The notes beneath the pieces were generated by a model. The model did not search any database. It had not been told where the DNA came from and saw only the letters and a list, made by a program, of their open reading frames with translations. From assembly GCF_044389085.1 (NCBI RefSeq), contig NZ_JBIRXP010000004.1, forward strand, positions 1-64,000: a stretch of 64,000 nucleotides of DNA, given 5' to 3'. The stretch is from Isoptericola sp044389085 (GTDB lineage Bacteria > Actinomycetota > Actinomycetes > Actinomycetales > Cellulomonadaceae). Position numbers and translations under genes: made by a program. Positions 44,130 through 52,262 of the stretch are shown here, piece by piece; the first letter of the stretch is position 1, and every line of letters begins with the position of its first letter.

Positions 44130-45697
44130 ACCCACCCGCCGCCCACGTGCCGCCCCTCCCGCCGCTCGGCGCCCCCGTCGACGCGTCCGCCGGACGGCCC
44201 GCGCGGCCGCCCGAGCACGTCGACGCCGTGGTCGTCGGCGGCGGGATCGGCGGGCTCGTCGCGGCCCGCACCCTGGTGCACCGCGGCCTGCAGGTGGTGC
44301 TGCTCGAGGCGTCCGACCGCGTGGGCGGTCCCGTGCGCGGCGGGGCGTTCGGCTCGCTGCCGGTGCGGCTCGACCTCGGCGCCGAGTCGTTCGCGGCACG
44401 CGGCACCGCGGTCACGGACCTGGCGGAGGAGCTCGGGCTGGACGTCGTGAGTCCGGCGGGGCTGTCCGCCTGGGGGTACGCGGCCGGCCACGCCTTCCCG
44501 CTGCCGAAGGCGGGCGTGCTCGGCATCCCCTCGGTGCCGTGGGCGCCTGACGTGCGGCGCGCGATCGGCTGGCCCGGGGTCGTGCGGGCGACCCTCGACC
44601 GGGTGCTGCCACGGTTCGTCGCGGACACCACCGACCTGGGGACCCTGGTGCGGTCCCGGCTCGGGCGGCGCGTGGCCGACCGGCTCGTCGCCCCGGTCGC
44701 CACCGGGGTGCACTCCGCGCCGCTCGACCGCCTCGACGTCGCCGCCGTCGCGCCCGGCCTGCTCGACGCGTTCGCCCGCACCGCGTCGCTGTCCCGCGCC
44801 GTCGCGGAGCTGCGGGCCGCCGCTCCCGCCGGGTCCGCCGTGCGCGGGATCGACGGCGGCATCCACGCCATCGTCGAGGCGCTCACCGGCGAGGTCGCCG
44901 CGAGCGCCGAGGAGTTCGCCGACTCCCCGCGCACCGACGCGACCGGCCCCATCCACGCCGCGGTGCGCGTGGGCCGGCAGGTCGACGGCGTGCAGCGGGT
45001 CGGCGCGGACTGGCAGGTCACCACGACCGTCGGCGACACCGTGCGCGCCCCGCGGCTGGTCGTGACGACGCCGCTCGTCGCGCCGCTGCTGGCGCCCTGG
45101 GTCACCGGGCCGGGCGGGGCCGAGGCGGGCGCGGTGCCCGTGCCGACGCCGGAGACCGGCGCGGACATCTGGCTCGCGACGCTCCTGGTCGACGCGCCCG
45201 AGCTCGACGACGCCCCGCGCGGCTCCGGGCTGCTCGTCGCGCCCGACGCCGAGGGCACGGGGTCGGGCACGGGGTCGGGCACGGGCACGGGGTCCGGGCG
45301 GACGACCGGGGTGCGCGCCAAGGCCCTCACCCACGCCACGGCGAAGTGGCCGTGGCTGGCCGACCGGGTGCGCGCGGTGGCAGGGCCGGGGGTGCACGTG
45401 GTGCGGCTGTCGTACGGGCGGATCGGCACCCCGACCGAGGTGCCGACGGTCGAGGAGGTCGCGCGCGACGCGTCCGCCCTGCTCGGCGTCGACCTCACCG
45501 ACCGCGTGCGCGACCACCTGCTGCAGCGCTGGGACGGCGCCCTGCCCCCGCCGACCCCCGCCTACCGGGCGCAGGTCGCCGCGTTCAGCGCCGCCGTCGG
45601 GCACACACCCGGGCTGGCGGTGACGGGCGGCTGGGTCGCCGGGACCGGTCTCGCCGCGATCGTCGCCCACGCGCAGGCCGCCGTCGCCGCCCTCTGA
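44126..45697 (+). CDS. hemY: HemY-type porphyrinogen oxidase (coproporphyrinogen III oxidase, CgoX)
   Basis: A 523-residue flavoprotein. The dinucleotide-binding motif is VVVGGGIGGLVAARTL, near residues 35-50. The C-terminal FAD-contact segment is VTGGWVAGTGLAAIVAHAQ. In Gram-positive actinobacteria this family oxidises coproporphyrinogen III to coproporphyrin III in the coproporphyrin-dependent branch. Odd feature: a GTGSGTGSGTGTGSG stretch near residues 378-392, encoded by a 6-bp-type repeat (about 45255-45300). In many actinobacteria chdC follows hemY; here an intergenic repeat element and then hemC follow instead. Confidence 0.9.
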   Translation: MNPPAAHVPPLPPLGAPVDASAGRPARPPEHVDAVVVGGGIGGLVAARTLVHRGLQVVLLEASDRVGGPVRGGAFGSLPVRLDLGAESFAARGTAVTDLAEELGLDVVSPAGLSAWGYAAGHAFPLPKAGVLGIPSVPWAPDVRRAIGWPGVVRATLDRVLPRFVADTTDLGTLVRSRLGRRVADRLVAPVATGVHSAPLDRLDVAAVAPGLLDAFARTASLSRAVAELRAAAPAGSAVRGIDGGIHAIVEALTGEVAASAEEFADSPRTDATGPIHAAVRVGRQVDGVQRVGADWQVTTTVGDTVRAPRLVVTTPLVAPLLAPWVTGPGGAEAGAVPVPTPETGADIWLATLLVDAPELDDAPRGSGLLVAPDAEGTGSGTGSGTGTGSGRTTGVRAKALTHATAKWPWLADRVRAVAGPGVHVVRLSYGRIGTPTEVPTVEEVARDASALLGVDLTDRVRDHLLQRWDGALPPPTPAYRAQVAAFSAAVGHTPGLAVTGGWVAGTGLAAIVAHAQAAVAAL

Positions 45698-45700
45698 CCC

Positions 45701-45793
45701 GCGACCTGTCAGGATGCGCGCGCGGTATCCCGGGCGCCGGCCCTGACAGGTCGCCCGCGCCCCCGGGCTGTCAGGACCCGCGCGCGGTATCCC
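45701..45793. repeat. intergenic repeat element with inverted and direct copies
   Basis: GCGACCTGTCAGG (45701-45713) is inverted at 45742-45754. A 26-base segment starting CTGTCAGGA and ending GCGGTATCCC (45706-45731) recurs directly at 45768-45793 with two changes, 62 bp apart. It lies between hemY and hemC. No coding function is visible. Confidence 0.85.
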
Positions 45794-45927
45794 CGGCGTG
45801 CATCCAGACGGCGGTGGTGACGCATCGTCGTGACCCCGCGTCAGGACGTCGGGAAGAACCGTGTGAGATCGACCTCCCGGCCCGCCGGAGTTGTCCACGG
45901 GCCGCACCGCTGCGCGACACTGGACCC

Positions 45928-47016
45928 GTGAGCACCCCCGAGACCGCCCCCGCCCCGCTGCGCCTCGGCACCCGCGGCAGCGCCCTCGCGACGACGCAGT
46001 CGGGCCTGGTCGCGCGCCGGCTGGAGGAGCTGCTGGGACGGCCGGTCGAGCTGGTGCGCATCCGCACCGAGGGCGACGTGAAGACCGGCTCGCTGGCGTC
46101 CCTGGGCGGCACCGGCGTGTTCGTCACCGCGCTGCGCGAGGCGCTGCTCGACGGTCGCTGCGACGTCGCCGTGCACTCGCTCAAGGACCTGCCCACGGCC
46201 CAGCCGGCCGAGCTCACGATCGTCACCCCCGAGCGCGAGGACCCGCGCGACGCCCTGTGCGCCCGCGACGGCCTCACCCTCGACACGCTGCCGCGCGGCG
46301 CCCGCGTCGGCACCGGGTCCCCGCGCCGGGCCGCGCAGGTGCAGGCCGCGCGCCCCGACGTCGAGCTGGTGGACATCCGCGGCAACGTCGAGACCCGGCT
46401 GGCCCGCGCGCTCGGCCCGGACGCCGACCTCGACGCCGTGGTGCTCGCGCTCGCGGGCCTGTCGCGGCTGGGCCGCACCGAGGTGGTCACGCAGGCCCTC
46501 GACCCGGCCGTGGTCGCGCCCGCCCCCGGCCAGGGCGCCCTCGCCGTCGAGGCCCGCACCGCCGACCTGGCGCCCGGCACGCCCCTCGCGGACGCGTTCG
46601 CCGCGCTCGACCACCGCCCGACGCGGCTCGCCGTGCTGGCGGAGCGCGCGGTGCTCGCGCGGCTCGAGGCCGGGTGCGCGGCACCCGTCGGCGCGCACGC
46701 CCGCGTCGAGGCCGGCGAGCTGCAGCTCACCGCGGTCGTCGCCCGCGTCGACGGGACGGAGCAGCTCACGCACAGCGCGTCCGCCGCGCTCGCCGCGGAC
46801 CACGTCCCCCTCGATCACCTCGCGCAGGACGACGCCGCGACCGCCCTGGGCGTCCGCGTGGCCGAGGCGCTGCTCGCCGACGGCGCGGCCCGCCTCGCAC
46901 CGCTGGTGGGCGGGGCCGGCGAGCCGCGCACCGGCGAGGCGGAGGAGGTCGCGCCGCGGTCCGACGTCGAGCCCCTGCACACCCCCACCGGCACCGACGA
47001 CCCGGAGGGCGCGTGA
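45928..47016 (+). CDS. hemC: hydroxymethylbilane synthase (porphobilinogen deaminase)
   Basis: A 362-residue enzyme that links four porphobilinogens. RLGTRGSALATTQSGLVA opens the fold, SLKDLPTAQP and GSPRRAAQVQA follow, and the dipyrromethane cofactor Cys lies near residue 250 in LEAGCAAPVGAH. The C terminus has an extra acidic tail of about 30 residues. The GTG start follows GACACT 6 bases upstream, perhaps a leaderless start with its own promoter after the 230-bp spacer. The stop overlaps the hemD start (GTGA). Confidence 0.95.
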   Translation: MSTPETAPAPLRLGTRGSALATTQSGLVARRLEELLGRPVELVRIRTEGDVKTGSLASLGGTGVFVTALREALLDGRCDVAVHSLKDLPTAQPAELTIVTPEREDPRDALCARDGLTLDTLPRGARVGTGSPRRAAQVQAARPDVELVDIRGNVETRLARALGPDADLDAVVLALAGLSRLGRTEVVTQALDPAVVAPAPGQGALAVEARTADLAPGTPLADAFAALDHRPTRLAVLAERAVLARLEAGCAAPVGAHARVEAGELQLTAVVARVDGTEQLTHSASAALAADHVPLDHLAQDDAATALGVRVAEALLADGAARLAPLVGGAGEPRTGEAEEVAPRSDVEPLHTPTGTDDPEGA

Positions 47017-47864
47017 CCGGCGAGGACGCGTCCCGCGAGAGCACGGCCCCGGCCCGGTCGGTGCTGGTGGCCCGGGCGCCCCGGCGCGCCGCCGCGCTCG
47101 CCGAGCGCCTGCGCGACCTGGGCCTGGAGGTCGTCGTCGCGCCCGTGATCGAGCGCGCCCCGGCGGACGACCTCGCACCGCTCGACGACGCCGTCCGCGG
47201 CCTGGCCCGGGGGGCGTTCGTCTGGGCGGTCGTGACCAGCGTCAACGCCGTCGACGCCCTCGTCGACGCCGCCGCCCGGACCGGCACGAGCCTCCCGGAG
47301 GCCCGCGTCCGCTGGGCATCCGTCGGGCCCGCGACCACCCGTGCGCTCGCGGCGGCAGGCGTCACGACCGACCTCGTGCCCCAGGACGACGCCACCGCCG
47401 CCGGGCTGGTCGCGGCGTTCCCCGACCCGGCCGTCACCGACCCGGAGACGCCGGCCGTGCTGCTGCCGCTCGGGGACCTCGCCCGCCCGACGCTCGACGA
47501 GGGCCTCGCCGACCGCGGCTGGGTGCCGCACGTCGTGACCGCGTACCGCACGGTGCACCACGACCTGCCCGCCGACGTCGCGGACCGCGCCCGGGGCGGC
47601 GGCTTCGACGTCGTCGTCGTCTCGTCCGGCTCGGTGGCGCGGGAGATCGCCGACCAGGCGGGCACGGGCACCCCCGTCGTCGCCATCGGCACGCCGTCGG
47701 CCGACGCCGCCCGCGAGGCCGGCCTGCGGGTCGCGGCCGTCGCGGCACGCCCCACGGACGACGCGCTCGCCGCGGCGGTCGCCGCCGCCCTCGACCTCCC
47801 CCTCCGCACCGGCCCCGCCGACCCGACGGCGACGGCCCCCACCTCCACGAAGGAGCACCCGTGA
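47013..47864 (+). CDS. hemD: uroporphyrinogen-III synthase
   Basis: A 283-residue enzyme of low sequence conservation that cyclises hydroxymethylbilane. Typical elements are WAVVTSVNAVDALV, WASVGPATTRALAAAG and VVVVSSGSVAREI. Both ends overlap neighbours by GTGA (hemC before, hemB after), which strongly supports the call. Confidence 0.9.
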   Translation: MTGEDASRESTAPARSVLVARAPRRAAALAERLRDLGLEVVVAPVIERAPADDLAPLDDAVRGLARGAFVWAVVTSVNAVDALVDAAARTGTSLPEARVRWASVGPATTRALAAAGVTTDLVPQDDATAAGLVAAFPDPAVTDPETPAVLLPLGDLARPTLDEGLADRGWVPHVVTAYRTVHHDLPADVADRARGGGFDVVVVSSGSVAREIADQAGTGTPVVAIGTPSADAAREAGLRVAAVAARPTDDALAAAVAAALDLPLRTGPADPTATAPTSTKEHP

Positions 47865-48886
47865 GCACCTCGGGCACCGGCATCGTGTACCGACCGCGCC
47901 GCCTGCGCACCACCCCCCGCATGCGGCGCCTGGCCGCCGAGACCCGCCTGCACGCGGCGGACCTCGTGCTGCCGCTGTTCGTCAAGGAGGGGCTGGCCGA
48001 GCCCGCCCCCATCACCTCGATGCCCGGGCAGGTCCAGCACACCGAGGCCACGCTGGCGGACGCCGTCGCGGACGCCGCCCGCGCGGGCCTGGGCGGCGTG
48101 ATGCTGTTCGGCATCCCCGCCGAGCGCGACGCCACCGGCACCGCCGGCGACGCCCCGGACGGCATCCTGCAGCGCGGCATCCGCATCGCGCGCGAGGCCG
48201 TCGCCGCCGTGGAGGCGGAGGGGGCGTCGGGCGCGGCCGGGCGCCCGGGCCCCGTCGTCATGGCCGACACGTGCCTGGACGAGTTCACCGACCACGGCCA
48301 CTGCGGCGTGCTCGCCGCCGACGGCACCGTGGACAACGACGCGACGCTCGAGCGGTACGCGGCGATGGCGGTGGCGCAGGCCCGCGCGGGCGCGGAGGTC
48401 GTGGCGCCGTCCGGGATGATGGACGGCCAGGTGGCCGTGATCCGCGACGCGCTCGACGACGCCGGGTTCGAGCAGGTGAGCATCCTCGCCTACAGCGCCA
48501 AGTATGCGAGCGCGTTCTACGGCCCGTTCCGCGAGGCCGTCGACAGCGCCCTCCAGGGCGACCGCCGGACCTACCAGATGGACGCCGCCAACGCCCGCGA
48601 GGGCCTGCGCGAGGCGGACCTCGACCTCGCCGAGGGCGCGGACATGGTCATGGTGAAGCCCGCCGGCACGTCGCTCGACGTGCTGCGCGGCGTCGCCGAC
48701 CGCTCCGACGTCCCGGTCGCGGCGTACCAGGTCAGCGGCGAGTACGCGATGATCGAGGCCGCCGCCGCCCAGGGCTGGATCGACCGCAAGGGCGCCGTGC
48801 TCGAGTCCGTCCTGGCGATCAAGCGCGCCGGCGCCGACGTCGTCCTCACCTACTGGGCCAACGAGATCGCGGAGTGGATCAAGTGA
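47861..48886 (+). CDS. hemB: delta-aminolevulinic acid dehydratase (porphobilinogen synthase)
   Basis: A 341-residue enzyme that condenses two ALA molecules. Schiff-base lysines are in LAYSAKYAS (near 213) and MVMVKPAG (near 265). The metal region reads DTCLDEFTDHGHCGVL, which keeps two of the three Cys of the zinc type and has Asp at the third place, so metal use may be mixed. AAGGAG lies 5 bases before the GTG. It overlaps hemD and hemL. Confidence 0.95.
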   Translation: MSTSGTGIVYRPRRLRTTPRMRRLAAETRLHAADLVLPLFVKEGLAEPAPITSMPGQVQHTEATLADAVADAARAGLGGVMLFGIPAERDATGTAGDAPDGILQRGIRIAREAVAAVEAEGASGAAGRPGPVVMADTCLDEFTDHGHCGVLAADGTVDNDATLERYAAMAVAQARAGAEVVAPSGMMDGQVAVIRDALDDAGFEQVSILAYSAKYASAFYGPFREAVDSALQGDRRTYQMDAANAREGLREADLDLAEGADMVMVKPAGTSLDVLRGVADRSDVPVAAYQVSGEYAMIEAAAAQGWIDRKGAVLESVLAIKRAGADVVLTYWANEIAEWIK

Positions 48887-50223
48887 CCATGACGACCGAC
48901 AACCATGCCGCGTTCCTGCGCGCGCAGGCCGCCATCCCCGGCGGCGTGAACTCCCCCGTGCGGGCGTACGGCTCGGTGGGCGGCGACCCGCGGTTCCTCG
49001 CGAGCGCGCGCGGCCCGTACGTGACCGACGTCGCCGGGCGCGACTACGTCGACCTGGTGTGCTCCTGGGGGCCGGCACTGCTGGGGCACGCCCACCCGGA
49101 GGTCGTCGCGGCCGTGCAGGACGCCGCCGCGCGCGGCCTGTCGTTCGGCGCGCCCACCGTGGCCGAGGTGGAGCTCGCGGAGGAGATCCGCCGCCGGGTG
49201 CCCGTCGCGGAGCGGGTGCGGCTCGTGTCCACGGGCACCGAGGCGACGATGACGGCGGTCCGGCTGGCGCGCGGCGTCACGGGGCGGCCGCTCGTCGTGA
49301 AGTTCGCCGGCTGCTATCACGGCCACGTCGACGCGCTGCTGGCGGAGGCCGGGTCGGGCGTCGCGACGCTCGCCATGCCGGGCACCGCCGGGGTCACGGA
49401 GGCGTCCGCGGCCGAGACGCTCGTGCTGCCGTACAACGACCTCGCCGCCGTGGAGGCCGCGTTCGCCCAGCACGGCTCGCGCATCGCCGCCGTCATCACC
49501 GAGGCGAGCCCCGCCAACATGGGCGTCGTGCCGCCGGCCGAGGGCTTCAACGAGGGGCTGCGCCGCATCACGCGCGCGCACGGCGCCCTGTTCGTCATGG
49601 ACGAGGTGCTCACCGGCTTCCGCGTCGGCCCGTCCGGCTGGTGTGGCCTGGAGAACACGCGCCTCCGGGGCGAGGGCGGCGAGGGGTACACCCCCGACCT
49701 GATCACCTTCGGCAAGGTCGTGGGCGGCGGGATGCCGGTGGCGGGCCTGGGCGGCCCGGCGTCGATCATGGACCAGCTCGCCCCGACCGGGCCGGTCTAC
49801 CAGGCGGGCACGCTGTCCGGGAACCCCGTCGCCGTCGCGGCCGGCCTCACCACGCTGCGCCTCGCCGACGACGCCGTCTACGCGCGCGTCGACGCCGTCG
49901 CGGACACGATCGCCACCGCCCTGAGCGAGGCCCTGTCCGCCGAGGGCGTGGAGCACCGCGTGCAGCGCGCCGGCTCCCTGTTCTCGACGTTCTTCGGCCC
50001 GTTCGCGGCCGCCGAGGGCGTGCGCGACTACGCGCAGGCCCAGGCGCAGGAGGCGTACCGCTACCGGGCCCTGTTCCACGCGCTGCTCGACGCCGGCGTC
50101 AACCTGCCGCCGTCCGTCTTCGAGGCGTGGTTCGTCTCCGCCGCGCACGACGACGCCGCCGTGAACCGCATCCTCGACGCCCTGCCCGCCGGCGCCCGCG
50201 CCGCCGCCGCGGCGACCGCCTGA
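48883..50223 (+). CDS. hemL: glutamate-1-semialdehyde 2,1-aminomutase
   Basis: A 446-residue PLP enzyme that makes ALA. Start region FLRAQAAIPGGVNSPVRA, PLP lysine in ITFGKVVGGGMPVAG (near residue 277), and Asp in VMDEVLTGFR. The GTG overlapping the hemB stop has GGAG 8 bases upstream, so it is preferred to an ATG two codons later. It is the last haem gene of the operon. Confidence 0.95.
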   Translation: MTMTTDNHAAFLRAQAAIPGGVNSPVRAYGSVGGDPRFLASARGPYVTDVAGRDYVDLVCSWGPALLGHAHPEVVAAVQDAAARGLSFGAPTVAEVELAEEIRRRVPVAERVRLVSTGTEATMTAVRLARGVTGRPLVVKFAGCYHGHVDALLAEAGSGVATLAMPGTAGVTEASAAETLVLPYNDLAAVEAAFAQHGSRIAAVITEASPANMGVVPPAEGFNEGLRRITRAHGALFVMDEVLTGFRVGPSGWCGLENTRLRGEGGEGYTPDLITFGKVVGGGMPVAGLGGPASIMDQLAPTGPVYQAGTLSGNPVAVAAGLTTLRLADDAVYARVDAVADTIATALSEALSAEGVEHRVQRAGSLFSTFFGPFAAAEGVRDYAQAQAQEAYRYRALFHALLDAGVNLPPSVFEAWFVSAAHDDAAVNRILDALPAGARAAAAATA

Positions 50224-50229
50224 CCGCCG

Positions 50230-50799
50230 GTGGCCTCGAACGTGACGCCCCGGACCACCGGGGCCGAGCGGACCGTGCTGCTGGTGATCGACCTGCAGGT
50301 CGGGGTGCTCGACGGGTGCCTCGACGCCGACGGTGTCGTGCGCCGCACGGCGGCCCTCGTGGACCGCGCGCGGCGCGAGGGCACCCCGGTGGTCTGGGTG
50401 CAGGACCACGGCGGCCTCCCCGAGGGCTCCCCCGGCTGGCAGCTCGCGGCGCCGCTCGAGCGCGCGCCCGGAGAGCCGCTGGTGCGCAAGACCTACCGCG
50501 ACTCGTTCGCGGACACCGACCTCGCAGAGGTCCTGGGCGAGCTCGGCGCGACCCGGCTCGTCGTGGCCGGCGCGCAGTCGGACTACTGCATCCGGACCAC
50601 GACGCAGGCCGCCGCGGCCCGCGGCCTCGACGTCACGCTGGTGAGCGACGCCCACACCACGACGGACGCCGAGTGGGAGGGCGTCGTCGTGCCCGCCGAG
50701 CACATCGTGGCGCACACGACCATGTACTTCTCCGGGCTGCGCTACCCCGGCCGCGCCTACGGCGTCGCCGCGCACGACACCGTCGACCTGCACGCCTGA
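50230..50799 (+). CDS. isochorismatase-fold cysteine hydrolase
   Basis: A 189-residue protein. The likely catalytic triad is Asp in LLVIDLQVGVLDG, Lys in LVRKTYRDSF and Cys in GAQSDYCIRTTTQAAAARG. The family cleaves amides such as nicotinamide or ureidoacrylate-like compounds; the substrate is unknown. It begins 6 bases after hemL and may be co-transcribed, with no clear functional tie to haem. Confidence 0.85.
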   Translation: MASNVTPRTTGAERTVLLVIDLQVGVLDGCLDADGVVRRTAALVDRARREGTPVVWVQDHGGLPEGSPGWQLAAPLERAPGEPLVRKTYRDSFADTDLAEVLGELGATRLVVAGAQSDYCIRTTTQAAAARGLDVTLVSDAHTTTDAEWEGVVVPAEHIVAHTTMYFSGLRYPGRAYGVAAHDTVDLHA

Positions 50800-50900
50800 C
50801 GCGAGGCCTCTGACGCGAGGCCCGTCGTGACCGTGGCGCACCGGCCGTGCTCGACGCGGCCGTCGCGCTCGGGCGAGCCTGGCCGGCCACGATGCAGAGA

Positions 50901-50914
50901 TGTATGCGCGTTCA
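50901..50914. promoter_or_regulatory. LacI operator upstream of lacI (autoregulation)
   Basis: TGTATGCGCGTTCA matches 11 of 14 bases of the perfect palindrome found upstream of the solute-binding gene. It lies immediately before TATCGT (50916-50921), a likely -10 for the lacI-family gene. Confidence 0.6.
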
Positions 50915-50971
50915 CTATCGTGGGACCGCTCGCACGGCCGTGCGGGCGAGGGATGCGGTCAAGGAGTTCCG

Positions 50972-52102
50972 GTGGCGAAGGCCCCCACGGTGTACGACGT
51001 CGCGCAGCGCGCGGGGGTCTCGATCGCGACGGTCTCGCGGGTGCTGCGCCGCCCCGACGACGTCCGCGAGCGCACGCGCACGGTGGTGCACGAGGCGATC
51101 CGCGAGCTGGGCTACGTCCCGTCCGGCGCGGCCCGCGGGCTGGCGGCGCGATCGACGGGCGTGCTGGGCCTGTGCTTCCCCGACGTCGACGGCATCGACG
51201 AGGTCGCAGACCTGCCCGACCCGGTGCGGGTGGGCGAGGCGGTCGAGGTGGTGCGCGACGTCGGCGGCCCCGTGACGGCGCGCTGGAGCAACCTGTACCT
51301 CGGCGAGGTGATGCGCGGCGCCGAGCTCGAGGCGTGGCGCACCGGGCACGCGGTGATGATCGGCGTCGCGCGCGGGCTGCGGCGGGCGCAGGCGGTCAAC
51401 GAGCTCGCCGGCCGCGTGGACGGCCTGGCGGTGCTGTCGAAGTCGGTGCCCGACGACCTCCTGGCGCACATCGCCCGCCGCGTCCCCGTCGTCGTCATGG
51501 CGGGCCCGCCGCAGGACGACGCGTACGACCACATCTCGGTGGACAACCGCGCGGGCACCCGCGCCCTGGTGGACCACCTCGTCGCCGACCACGGCCTGCG
51601 CGACCTCGCGTTCGTGGGCGGGCCGGCCGACTCGCCCGACGCGCACGAGCGTTTCCAGGGCTTCCGCGACGCCCTCGCCGCCGCGGGGCTCACCGTGCCC
51701 GACGAGCCGGCCGCGCGCAGCGACTTCACGCGGGCGGGCGCCCGCGACCTCGCCCGCCGGATGCTCCAGGCGCACGTGACCGGACGCGGCACGGGGGCCA
51801 CGGGTCACGCGCTCCCCCGCGCCCTCGTCTGCTCGAACGACCAGACGGCGCTCGGCTTCCTCGACGTGCTCACCGAGGCCGGGGTCGACGTGCCGGGAGA
51901 CGTCGTCCTCACCGGGTTCGACGGCATCGACGCCACGCAGGCCTCCATGCCCCGCCTCACGACGGTGAGCCAGCCGATGGTGGAGCTGGGGCGAGCGGCC
52001 GTGGAGCTGCTGCGCTCGCGCCTCGCCGACCCGTCGGCACCGGCGGCCACGGTGAACCTTCCCGTGCGCGTGCTGCTGCGCGAGAGCTGCGGCTGCTCGT
52101 GA
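50972..52102 (+). CDS. LacI-family transcriptional repressor
   Basis: A 376-residue regulator. Residues 5-52 form the LacI helix-turn-helix and hinge (TVYDVAQRAGVSIATVSRVLRRPDDV, then AARGLAARST). A periplasmic-binding-like effector domain follows, ending LRESCGCS. The N-terminal effector part is longer than usual (an extra ~25 residues near 70-95). The GTG is placed 5 bases after AAGGAG. It probably binds TGTATGCGCATACA sites and controls the downstream beta-glucoside module. Confidence 0.92.
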   Translation: MAKAPTVYDVAQRAGVSIATVSRVLRRPDDVRERTRTVVHEAIRELGYVPSGAARGLAARSTGVLGLCFPDVDGIDEVADLPDPVRVGEAVEVVRDVGGPVTARWSNLYLGEVMRGAELEAWRTGHAVMIGVARGLRRAQAVNELAGRVDGLAVLSKSVPDDLLAHIARRVPVVVMAGPPQDDAYDHISVDNRAGTRALVDHLVADHGLRDLAFVGGPADSPDAHERFQGFRDALAAAGLTVPDEPAARSDFTRAGARDLARRMLQAHVTGRGTGATGHALPRALVCSNDQTALGFLDVLTEAGVDVPGDVVLTGFDGIDATQASMPRLTTVSQPMVELGRAAVELLRSRLADPSAPAATVNLPVRVLLRESCGCS

Positions 52103-52155
52103 CCCCGCCGCCCGGGAGCACCTCGCACCGCACCCCGGGCCGTTGGCCACACGGT

Positions 52156-52185
52156 TTGCCGCGCCGAAATGTATGCGCATACACT
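52156..52185 (+). promoter_or_regulatory. promoter with LacI operator before the ABC operon
   Basis: TTGCCG (52156-52161) and TACACT (52180-52185) are 18 bp apart. The perfect 14-bp palindrome TGTATGCGCATACA (52170-52183) overlaps the -10 box, a placement that would block transcription. Confidence 0.65.
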
Positions 52186-52262
52186 CGCCGGGACGTCGCA
52201 CGCCGACCCCGGTGTGCGCGGGCCCTCACAGGAGAGGCCTCGACGAAGAGGAGTGGATGTCC

